From Capronia americana (Eukaryota; Ascomycota; Eurotiomycetes; Chaetothyriales; Herpotrichiellaceae), in contig JADWQD010000013.1 in NCBI GenBank assembly GCA_016110215.1, forward strand, positions 124,001-188,000: a stretch of 64,000 nucleotides of DNA, written 5' to 3'. Numbering within the stretch: the stretch's first letter is position 1; each line of letters opens with the position of its first letter. The notes under the pieces were generated by a model, which worked only from the letters and a program-made list of their open reading frames with translations, ran no database searches and had not been told where the DNA came from. This document shows, in pieces, positions 36,836 to 45,558 of this stretch. The translations under genes and the position numbers were made by a program.

Positions 36836-37582
36836 GGTGGTTCGATAATGTTAGCTGATGCGGCGACAAAGGCCATCTCCATCACGGATCCATCCAAGAG
36901 AAAGAAAGGAGGAGAGGGAGAGAAGACGAAGAAGAAGGGTACGAACGAGTAGTACAAGTAGTAGCAGCAGCAGTAGAACTAGAGGAAGAGAGAAGAGCAT
37001 GAATCCAATCCAATCCGATCCGATCCAGTCCAGTCCAGTCCACCCCAAGGGGTGCGCGGTCGCGCGCGTGTGTGTGTGTCCTGGCCATCTCACGGACCGG
37101 CGCGCTGGAATGTAAAGAGTCTGGAGGGGAATGGGGGATGAGGGGGGAATCCAAGTCACATTGTTTCGCGGTCCTTGCGTTTCTTCAAGTGTCTTTCCCC
37201 CTTGCGTGCGTCTCGAGCACCTGGCGCACGGCTATGGTAGGATTCGGCACTGAAACACGAATGCACAGATCGTCACGGGCATCAGCTGCGAGAAGAAGAT
37301 GAAGAAGAAGAAGATGCATTTACCCTTGGCTAGTGGAAGAAAGGAAAGGGAAATTGAAAGTGAAATTGAAAGAATCGTGCGGCATGAGATAGGTCAAAGT
37401 CTCGTGGCAGAGAATGTAATCTGTCCGGGTTGAGGGTTCGGAGGCGAATGTCTCAAAAACCTTGCATACTGACTGGTGCGAGCGCAGCGTGTTTGCTCAT
37501 GCAGTCTCCGAAATCCGATTCTTCAGGCCGTTGTACATATGTAGCCGGGGGTCATGCAAGTCTATCTTTCTTTTTGTTGTCA
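36836..37582. other. GT25 leader and promoter with purine-rich and short tandem tracts
   Basis: The first 150 bases are a purine run on the plus strand, so the GT25 transcript would have a pyrimidine-rich leader. Bases 37001-37044 are a run of 5-base units drifting from ATCCA to ATCCG to GTCCA. A GAA/GAT-rich tract lies at about 37285-37315. Confidence 0.55.
37001..37044. repeat. Degenerate 5-base tandem repeat (ATCCA/ATCCG/GTCCA)
   Basis: About nine consecutive pentamers in three homogeneous blocks, so the array seems to have spread by slippage after point changes. It is about 170-210 bases upstream of the GT25 start codon. Confidence 0.75.
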
Positions 37583-38070
37583 TCAGCCATGCTCTAATGT
37601 AGCCAGGGCACTGGAGCCGCCCCTCGTGCCCTGCAGGATTCCCAAACGCCTAAAGTCTTCAGCATAAAGCCCAAAGCCTGAAACAAATCCTTCTAGGATA
37701 TCCATTGGTACCAACTGAAATGTTACAATGTCTGACGCCTTGAATCGCTTCTTTTTGAAATTCGTACGAGGGATTGTTCTTCCCATTAATTCTCGCAAAA
37801 CGCCGTTCCAATCCTCGAATCGATGGGTGTCGCTCCATGGCCGTGTCGTAACGCGCCCTGCGTTATGCTCTATCGCTCCACAGAATCAGAGCATGGCAGA
37901 CTGGTCCCAAGATGAGTATTTGGGCCCCCTGGCGAGGAAATGCAATGATTGAGACCTGGATGTTGTAGGATGCTCAGCATAAGAGGCATTTTCAGGTGGC
38001 CTTTCCTTAGATGGCCTTCGCGATATGCAGAAGAGGTAGCTGGAAGAGCCCTTCAAGTCGAGTGGTTGAT
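37583..38070 (-). other. Possible coding relic, unassigned
   Basis: On the minus strand a frame reads from about 38070 to the TGA at 37583-37585, with one internal TGA at about 37885. The part after the internal stop (about 100 codons) includes GRTIPRTNFKKKRFKASDIV and GFGLYAEDFRRLG, which look more protein-like than random frames here. I do not recognise the family. It follows directly after the GT71 relic and may be a further broken gene. Confidence 0.2.
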
Positions 38071-38075
38071 GATGT

Positions 38076-39698
38076 CTAGTCGCCAAAGCCACCAATCTTC
38101 CAATCGCCAGACTCAAACATCAGCTGCATGTGCTCCTGCACAAGATGGCAGCTCGAGTTGCCCTCCCAGATCTTGAAGATGTATTCCAGATCCAGGCCGA
38201 ACATACCCACCATCTTCTACGCTGGGCCCCACATGCGATCATGCCTGTGCAGTACCCATGAATGGTTACTACCGCGGATCTGCAGGGCGTCAAGCTTCGG
38301 AACGTTGTGATGAATAAAGGCGTGCGGCGATTACAGGTCTTACCGGCTTTCATCTCGGCATAGTCGTCGGCGGGATTGACTTGCAGAATGGCAAAGTCGA
38401 TGGCACCTTCGTCGGACAGTATTGTGGGCAGTTGCCTGGCTTGGTAAAGGGTCGCATTCAGTGCCACGACGGCTGTGAGATTCGTCTCCATGTCGCTTTC
38501 GGCTGGAAAACCCTGACTGAGGAGCGAGTACCACAGACCGGGCCCATAGTAGCTGTATCAGCAGGCAAGCGACAAGTCTTCGACGTGCCCTGTCTTTTCG
38601 TACATGATTTGGCCACTTTCCGAGGCCGGTCCTGTCCCAAGTAGGTGGCTCTGGGGCGCCAGTGAGTTAGTTGAAAAGCGGCGACTGACTTGACCAGAAG
38701 TCCGGCCAAGTTATCAGGCCAGTCTCCAACAAGGGCTCTGATTCGAAGAGCAGTTCAGGGTCCGTTATTGGGCAGTTGTCGGCGTCGAGGGATGAAACCC
38801 CATTGAATGAAGACAACATCAGGACAAACGGTTTGAGCTGGTACCCTTCCAGCTCCGGCTTACCGTTGTTTAATGGCACGTCCAAGAGGTCGTCGGCAAA
38901 CACGTTACATTCTGCATAAAGAGACGGAAGGATATTCTCACACAGCGTAGGCTCGTAGTCTCCAAACTCGGCGATCAAGACCTCGACCGGCAACGTGCCA
39001 GCACGTCCTGCGCAGCAAGCTCAAAGACACAGAAACATGGGCATGAGGGCGCCATTCGCCGTAGTCACAATGCCCCGGCTTTTCTTTGGGAAGCTAAAGG
39101 CGCGAGCGAGGGCTGGAAGCCGTTCGAGGAATGCAGCGCGGGTTTTCCGCGCCCTTAAGGCATGTTGGTATTCGAGACCGACGATATTTGGCCGCCGGCA
39201 AGTGTCCCAGTTCTCGGCACACAGCTCCTTCCTGTCGACACTCTCAAACCCCATTGCGACAGGACTGCCGTGGTTGAAATGTGTAAAGACATTGCGAATC
39301 AGAGTCCAGCGCTGGGCACATTGGGCGGGCAGCTGCAGCTTCAGCACGTCACCGAATGATAGAAGCAGTTTCTGGAAGGGACTGATCGAGGGTAAGAAGA
39401 GAGAGGCGTCGAAGGAAGCGTCGCTGCTGCCGAAGAGGTGTGTCCTGGAGCCCGACCTTAGCGGTTGAAGGGAACGGTCAGGGCGCAGCTAAGTTGACAA
39501 GGAAGAGCAGGAGGAGGACCACGCCGATGCGAACGAACAGCCGCCCGACAGCGCCTGGCTGCGACCGATTGACAGCATCTTGACCTGTGTGCTCAAGGTG
39601 TGTGTAGCAGTGACAGAAGCATCAGAAGCATCAGCAGCACCAGAAGTGCATCCGACATGAGGGGCGAAATTTCGCTTACTTGGATACGTGCCCACCAT
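38076..39698 (-). pseudogene. Broken GT71 (Mnn1/Mnt-type) alpha-mannosyltransferase
   Basis: Homology runs through the whole span. A 19-base first exon from ATG 39698, then a GTAAGC...ACACAG intron, leads into an anchor (RLFVRIGVVLLLLFLVNLAA). The catalytic part holds GTLPVEVLIAEFGDYEPTLC, KPFVLMLSSFNGV and SSLDADNCPITDPELLF, the family DADN motif, then GLITWPDFW. Later parts hold ASESGQIMYEKTGHVEDLSL, YSYYGPGLWYSLLSQGF and FIHHNVPKLDALQI, ending at a TAG at 38076-38078. It is disabled: TGA at 38558-38560 inside the ESGQ...YYGP block, TAG at 38217-38219, a frame break after the anchor near 39490, a pair of frame changes around 39000-39040 with a TGA between, and another near 38330. The TAA near 38671 lies in a plausible intron with a CAACTAAC branch. 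An intact copy would add alpha-mannose to glycans in the Golgi. Confidence 0.85.
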
Positions 39699-39939
39699 CT
39701 GTGGGTGTCAGAGAGCATCAGTAACAGGGGGATTAGATTAGGAGGACGCGGCGGAAGACGCGTGCAAATGGACGCGACAAGGAAGTGGAGACGAAAGAAA
39801 GTACATACTTATGTACCGAACTCAGACGAAACTCACACTGTCGTGATTTTATTTCGTACGTGTTGCCCGCGCAGCTGAACTTGAGTTCAGCCTCCATCTG
39901 CAAGCCTCGACCGACCCTCACCGCTCCGCCCTGGCCTGC

Positions 39940-39970
39940 TACTGTGTACGTACACAGTACTTCCGTACTG
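39940..39970. repeat. 20-base perfect palindrome overlapping a second inverted repeat
   Basis: Bases 39940-39959 read TACTGTGTACGTACACAGTA, a perfect palindrome. Bases 39955-39970 form CAGTAC, a TTCC loop and GTACTG, which overlaps the first. Either could be a dimeric-factor site or a cruciform; function is unknown. Confidence 0.85.
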
Positions 39971-40133
39971 CGACCACGTCCTCACCGTGGCGCTACCAGG
40001 GGTCCTCACTTGTATTGTCCAAGACTCCGGTCATTGCTCGTGCGTCGTGAACTTCTATGTCCGTCTATTTGCTCATAAGCCGTGTCCTGACCAGAGGCCC
40101 TATAAAGACTTGGCCTGAAATGTCCCACCCGCG

Positions 40134-40147
40134 ACAGAGTACTCTGT
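40134..40147. repeat. 14-base perfect palindrome
   Basis: The sequence ACAGAGTACTCTGT is its own reverse complement. It is close to the stop codon of the GT69 gene and 190 bases from the larger palindrome at 39940. Confidence 0.8.
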
Positions 40148-40228
40148 ACCTCCGGTCGACTAGGGGTTTAATGTACATCGAAATCTTCACCCAGCCCGCT
40201 AATATCCAGTGTCCTTCCCCTTCCTCGT

Positions 40229-41849
40229 TCACGGGTCAGCGCCGCCGCCGTCTTCGTAAGAGATGCCCTGCTCGGTCGCCTTTTCAGCGTTGAAATACCC
40301 CGAATGTGTCCAGTCGAAGGGCACCTGCTCCTTCGCTTCGTCCCATCGCACCCACGTGGGATGCTGCCAATCCGGCTCGCACTTGACGAGATCCGGTGGT
40401 GTGTCTTGCCAGTGGATCTTGCCGAATTTGCCCAGGCCCATCTCGTCTTCTGCTCGATGGACGATCTCGGTTGCATACCCGAACTTTTTCTTTGTGCCGC
40501 GTGATTCGTCATCGTTGTAGCCGATGTTGACGCTGGGGACCACGGCAATTCGGCCATGCCCGTGTTTCCAGAAGTCTTTGCACAGGAGCGTGGGTTCGCC
40601 CATGTAGCACTCGTCTTTGTACGAGGCGCGGAAGGTGACGTTGTGCTCGAGGAGCGGTTTCGCGGTGAAGACGGCGCCGCCGTTCCAGCATGAGTAGACC
40701 TGGTGACAAGTTAGCAGGCTTCGATGCCTGAGCGTTGCCAGACCAGCCTACCTGAAAGGGAAGTTTGGCCTCGAAGCGAGTTTTCGTATCTGGATCGTTC
40801 CAGAACAGGTTGTGCTTGAATTCGAAGCTGCCACTTTGTGGGATCTCGATGAACATGTCGCCGCTCATCCCACGGCAGATCCACGAATCGTAGAATGTCT
40901 CCCCATGGTCGACCCAATCCATGGCGCAGGTCATGTCGGCTTTTTGATACACCTACTTGAAGCGTTAGTGCCCGAAAGGACCTCATCCGCCTCGCTCCAC
41001 CTGCGTGTTGCTCACCTTTTGATATACAAGTTCGAGGATGTCGTCCGTACAAATGGAGACATCGTTGAGAAAAATGACCGTAGTGTCTGGGTCGTACAGC
41101 TCGGGTTGCCGCACCAAGGGATCCAGCACTAGGTTTCGCAGAATAGCTAATTCGGTGATGCGGTCGTTGCCCGACTTCAGCGGATCGACGTCGCTCGTGC
41201 TGAAATAGTATGTGACGTTCATGGCTTCAATCTCTTCCCGCAACTTGGCCAAAATCTCGGTGGTGCCATCGTTGGAGCGACCGCCGACGATGGACAAAAC
41301 GCAGTCTTCAGGGCGGAGAAAACGGATTGCTTCCACCACCGAAGCCATGAGGCGGGGCAAGACGTGCGAGCACTGGTATAGATTGAGAGCGAAAAACCAC
41401 CGTCTCGGCGGCGAGTCCCACCTTGTTGCAAAGTTCCGCCGCCGTCGAAGGATCTCGTATCGCTCTTTGATGGGTCGAGGGCATCGGAGTCGGGGAAATG
41501 TTCTGTCTTTGGGATCCATTATGGCGTTGAGGAACTGGCTGACGATTTTCGTCCTCTCGGGATCGAGGTCTGGAATCCCCGGTGGCTCCCATTCCCCCTC
41601 GTAAAAATGGCTGACGGCTCCCTTGTGCGAGACATCTTCTGCAATATCGCCGGCCTCGAAATCTGAGAGGTGGACGTCGCCCTCGAGGCCCGTGGCTTGG
41701 TAAAGGAACTCGTCTACCGCATCGGTCTTCGTGTGGAACAGCGAGGCAAACGGCCCGTTGAGACAGGAAATAATGATAACACAGACGAGGAGAATGGCCA
41801 GATATAACTTGTCTGATCCCCGTGCAAACAGGGTCGAGGCGACAGACAT
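40229..41849 (-). CDS. GT69 mannosyltransferase, CAP59/CMT1 family
   Basis: Three exons on the minus strand: 41016-41849, 40752-40952 and 40229-40699, all in phase 0, giving 501 residues. Donors are GTGAGC and GTAGGC; acceptors are AAGTAG and ACCAG, and intron 1 has a CACTAAC branch site. The anchor is LYLAILLVCVIIISCLNG (residues 15-32). The CAP59/CMT1 core follows: WFFALNLYQCSHVLPRLMAS, the VLSIVGGRSNDGTTEIL block, ITELAILRNLVLDPL, VIFLNDVSICTDDILELVYQ with the acidic D-x-(S)-x-C-x-DD cluster, ADMTCAMDW and CWNGGAVF. In Cryptococcus, members add alpha-1,3-mannose and are tied to capsule glucuronoxylomannan; in ascomycetes they are linked to wall or glycoprotein glycans. It is intact and lies next to the broken GT71 gene. 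Confidence 0.92.
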
Positions 41850-42978
41850 TTTGGCTTCTGTGTGCGCACCCGGAATCGAAGAGGAAGTCGAGGATGAAAT
41901 CCAGCCGCAGGTGTATAAGTTTGGACACGCTAGAACCCTCGACGGTGTGGACTATTGGACCCCTGAGCAACAGGCGCGCCCATTAATTCCGGCGTCCGTA
42001 TATGGAACTTTACTGTTGATGGTGAGCTTATCGTGGCTTCGATAAAGATCATTACTAGTACCTCCGTACGGAGTGCTCATGACGGAATCGAGGAGTCCCG
42101 ACATGTGCTTCCAGGCCGGGCCCAGGGGACATGCGAGCGTGTGAGATTGATCCAAGAAGGCCCCCGAGCCCCTTTTCGTGAGCACGCCGCCACCAGCAGA
42201 GAAGAGGTGCTGAGGGCGCAGTGGCGTGGTGGGACTATTGTTCGAGGGGCAGTCGAAGGCGGCGGGCGCTAGTTGCACAGTCCTAGTGTTAATCGTCACC
42301 CTGTTGGCATCTGATTGGAGCGCAGTTGCGGGTACCTGCGTCAAACCTTCTTCAGCCGCAGCCAAAAGGGAAAAGTCTTGCCGCTGAAACAGCCACTCGG
42401 CTTCTGTTTCGGGGCTTCGCGTAGACTTTTCATTTGGCCAGCCCAGTCTAACCGATGATCGAGACTGTTGTCGACGAGATCGCTATTGTCCAATCTCCGG
42501 TCAGCAGCTCATGAATCATGATAGTAATAGGAGTGCCGTCGATATGGCGAAGTACGAGTACACGGTAGTCCGGAATCATGGGCAGAACATGGGCTTATCG
42601 GCATGGCGACATCGGCGGGAGGGTAACATGAAACTCGCCGGACCGAGCAGGAGTGTTTGATTTATCCAGCTCTGGTAGCTGCTTGGTGTAGTTGTCAAAT
42701 GCGTAACCACCGGTCGTGCAAAGTCTCGTCTTCCCAGAATCACAGCATTGGCACCGGCCACCTCACCAGTTGACGAGGATTACGAGGTACCATGCGTTAT
42801 GAATCTCACCTACCATTTCGCTTAATGTCCCCCTCGGCTTGGCTGCAGAATCGTCGGTGATTTAAAGCGGAGTCGCGATAAGATCGATCCAGGGGAGGTT
42901 GCAACTCGCAGGGACGGTACTCGTAAGCATGAAGCATGTGCGGTTTGCTCCCTGAGCCACGTCTCTCACCGCCGTCAG
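41850..42978. other. Intergenic 1.1 kb, GT69 promoter
   Basis: No supportable gene. The palindrome CTCCGTACGGAG at 42062-42073 is about 215 bases upstream of the GT69 start codon, a position where it could act in its promoter. Confidence 0.5.
42062..42073. promoter_or_regulatory. CTCCGTACGGAG palindrome in the GT69 promoter
   Basis: A perfect 12-base palindrome. Its 10-base core TCCGTACGGA occurs again at 34719, and a half-site (TACGGAGT) near 18117. It carries CGG half-sites pointing inwards/outwards like a binuclear-zinc factor target, but no binding factor is known. Confidence 0.4.
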
Positions 42979-43667
42979 CATGGACAAGTCTCCAAGTTTG
43001 CTTCTGTATCTCTCTTTGTTGGCAGCTCAGTATCCCAGTAGAGGAGACATTGAGAACGAGCTACAGTCACTGTGGATGTTGGTAAGCGTGTCGAGTTCCC
43101 TGACAAGCCAGCCCCTACTGATCACTGTCATACTGTAGGCGCACAGTCCATCACGGCAGTCGACATATTTCTGCTGTGGCTGATACCTACCCCTCTCTCT
43201 ATATCCACGAATGCGAAGCCCACAGCGTCGGTTGATACTGTAAGATTGCCGCTCTCGACGCCCTGCGAGGCATTGCATGTCTCATTGTGTTACACGAGCA
43301 TTGGACCAACTGCGGTGAATGATCCCTGGCGCCACTATGCTCTGAAGGATCTTGCCACAGGTACCATGTGGAAGCCTTTCTTGATTCCCCTCTGAGGCAG
43401 AGAGGCCTGGTGAGTCTCTTCTTCGTGATATCGGACTATGTGCTTTCATACCGGCCATTGAGTATGCTGTACCGAGTACGCGTCGGATTATCCCAAAATG
43501 CATGAGAGCACCGCATCTTCGGTGTTTCAAGGGCGTTCCGCCTCTGGCTCCCAACAATGGCAGCCGTTCTGCTGATTGCGTTCCTGACGCAAACGCGAGC
43601 TTTCGAATCGGCAAAGACACGTATACAATCACCTGAACAAAGCTCAAAGTCCGGATATTTCGGTTGA
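42979..43667 (+). pseudogene. Relic of an acyltransferase-3 family membrane protein
   Basis: One plus-strand frame from about 43242 to the TGA at 43665 carries family hallmarks: AALDALRGIACLIVLHEHW (the N-terminal LDGLRG-type block with a catalytic-type His), then LVSLFFVISDYVLSYRPLSM (normally FFVISGYVLS), then FRLWLPTMAAVLLIAFL. The frame is cut by TGA at 43320-43322 and TGA at 43503-43505, and the expected Gly in the FVISGY motif is Asp, a G-to-A change. A possible first exon from ATG 42979 reads MDKSPSLLLYLSLLAAQYPS and ends at a GTAAGC, but this is uncertain. The C-terminal two-thirds of a normal protein (about 400 residues, 10 spans) is missing. Intact members O-acetylate polysaccharides or secondary metabolites at membranes. 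Confidence 0.75.
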
Positions 43668-44391
43668 TTGGGCAGACTACATGCCAGCAAGCAATGTTTG
43701 CTGCTGGGGCCGAAAACGGGCAGTGGGCTGTCTCTCATACTGTAGCATGCTTCCAGAAAAGGGTCAACAAAATGGACTACGCCCCTCATACGGTGAGTCG
43801 TGGTACCCGAGACACCGTGCAAGCCAACATTTCAATTCTCAGGCAGGGCCCAAGTCACACAAGAATTAGCGAAAGGATCAGGGGTATCCGTTAGATCGAA
43901 CGGTGGGAAGGCGCTACGGCCTCCCCCTGTGGCCGCCTATTGAAATGCGCTTTGCGGTTCCTCGCCGCTCTACGTAATTAATAGAGTTATCAGAGTTATG
44001 TATTAGAGAGGGGGGCCACGGGGGTTATTGCTTGGAACGTTGGTCCAATAGATTACGAGGGGGAGTTTCCTAGCAGTTCCACAAATGAGTGCCGCGGCGT
44101 GCGCCGCTTATAACTCGCATTAAATTGGTCCTAACTTTCAATAGCGATTACAGGGGTAGACCCTAGTAATGCTTGTGCACATCTCACGCTAGCAGTGGGA
44201 GAATTAAGTGGCTGCGCGTTCCCCAGGAGTCTCTGATGTGATTAATCGGGCAGTTTTCTTCTCAGATCAGAGTCCCCTGATATTGTCCTGGCCGATGAGG
44301 GACGACACGCTCTTCCACGAGGTTCACAACACCCGATATTTCGACCACCTCCTGACGCTGACGACGAGTTCAAGACAAGATTAACGGCACT
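43668..44391. other. Intergenic with an island of unusual composition
   Basis: Bases about 43905-44200 differ from their surroundings: an AT-rich stretch (GTAATTAATAGAGTTATC), a run of G (GAGAGGGGGGCC), and a GCGGCG-TG-CGCCGC inverted repeat near 44095. The look is that of old transposon or terminal-repeat debris, but no terminal repeat, target duplication or transposase fragment could be identified. Confidence 0.35.
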
Positions 44392-45558
44392 ATGTCCGGG
44401 ACCGGTCGATGGTCCAGAGGCCGCCTCACAGCCGCGGCGGTATTCGCATCCCTCGCTGTTCTCTTGATCGGCAGTGCCTACCGTTCTCGAGAACCAATCC
44501 AAGGGTTTATGACCAACAAGACCCTCCCCTTGACCTCGAGTGCGGAGAATGTACCGTCCGGACGCGTGCTCGTCAAGGTTGGCGGCGTGCCGCAGGAAGG
44601 ATTCGGGTCCTCCCTGCACTTCATCAAGGACGGAATCCGCATGGCGCATGTCCTCGGCGTCGACTTCTATCCCGTGCGGACGTTTGATTTTGACGTGTTC
44701 GAGTACAACGCCATGGATGAGCTGAATTTGGGTGTCGATTCGTCCAAGAGAAACTGGAACAACATGTGCAACCTACATACGTCCATAACCAAGGTTGGAG
44801 GGCACGAGCCGTTTCCCGAGCGTGTGATCCGTTTGCGCAAGGGAGTTGAGCGGTTCATTGAGGAATCAAAACGCATGTCGCAAGGCGAGGAGTACGATGA
44901 AGAATTCATTAAGGAAGTCCGTCAAAATGTCGAAGGATGTGATGTGATCCTCTACGCAGATCAAGAAGTGCACCAGGACTGGGAATGGGACGACTATCCT
45001 CGGGCGTGGGTGGCCGAAGCGATCCGACGCAATGCTGCCATCAAGCTGGCTCAGGGCAAAGCCAACCCCATTCCTAGTCGAGATGTGCACGTCCACTATC
45101 GCTGGGGTGATGTTGTCGACCTGATCCAGAAGCACCACGATGACGGCAAGTGGAACTTCGACAACGCGAAGCTGGAACGATCTATTCAGTCGGTGGAGGC
45201 ATGTCTGGGTCACAAATTAACGTCCAATGTCTTCATCAAGCACTCACCCGCACAGGAGTCTGACGATGAGTTGCGCCAGATCATCGCACCCATCAGACAG
45301 GATGCACGCATCATCGAGGGAGAAGACGACATTGTGGATCTCTACCATCTTTCCCAGGCCAAGATCCTAGCTGTATCGGGAGGAACATACTCGAGTGCAG
45401 CGGCGGCCATTGGGAAGTTCTCGTTGGTGATCCACAATGGCTGGCACGTCCGAGATTATGACCACCTGTTTAAAGACGGGGTACCGCTGCTTGAACAGGG
45501 CGAGAAGCTGACTGCCGAGCAGTGTATTCATGTACGTAAGACATTTCCGTCGTCGTGA
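44392..45558 (+). CDS. Putative Golgi glycosyltransferase with an HxRxGD-type motif
   Basis: The product is 388 residues from an ATG at 44392. A membrane anchor (LTAAAVFASLAVLLIGSAY, about residues 12-30) follows a short basic tail, the type II layout of Golgi transferases. The luminal part has VLVKVGGVPQEGFGSSLHFI, then DVILYADQEVHQDWEWDDYP, then VHVHYRWGDVVDLI, whose HYRWGD resembles the HxRxGD substrate-binding motif of fucosyltransferase-fold (NodZ/Fut8/POFUT) enzymes, and near the C-terminus DLYHLSQAKILAVSGGTYSS, the expected SxxS region for nucleotide-sugar binding. The donor sugar is inferred. The 3' end is unsure: a strong GTACGT donor at 45535 could splice to TATAG| at 45573, ending after GDMFACWPI (TGA at 45600-45602), instead of reading on to the TGA at 45556. 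Confidence 0.68.
   Translation: MSGTGRWSRGRLTAAAVFASLAVLLIGSAYRSREPIQGFMTNKTLPLTSSAENVPSGRVLVKVGGVPQEGFGSSLHFIKDGIRMAHVLGVDFYPVRTFDFDVFEYNAMDELNLGVDSSKRNWNNMCNLHTSITKVGGHEPFPERVIRLRKGVERFIEESKRMSQGEEYDEEFIKEVRQNVEGCDVILYADQEVHQDWEWDDYPRAWVAEAIRRNAAIKLAQGKANPIPSRDVHVHYRWGDVVDLIQKHHDDGKWNFDNAKLERSIQSVEACLGHKLTSNVFIKHSPAQESDDELRQIIAPIRQDARIIEGEDDIVDLYHLSQAKILAVSGGTYSSAAAAIGKFSLVIHNGWHVRDYDHLFKDGVPLLEQGEKLTAEQCIHVRKTFPSS

Larger units (their letters stand above)
39699..40228. other. Intergenic, palindrome-rich, between the GT71 relic and the GT69 gene
   Basis: It contains the old GT71 promoter and the 3' end of the GT69 gene. Three inverted repeats lie within about 200 bases (listed separately). 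No gene. Confidence 0.6.

Noticed and set aside
35805..36848. 347-codon plus-strand open frame over the GT25 gene
   Set aside because: Antisense to the GT25 exons and intron; no motif and no plausible splice structure.
38665..38680. TAA in the GT71 relic after SQSPLFN as a further disabling stop
   Set aside because: It lies in a plausible 58-base intron: donor GTCAGT after WPDFWS, branch CAACTAAC, acceptor GACAG leading to RPASESGQIMYEK in frame. I therefore do not count it.
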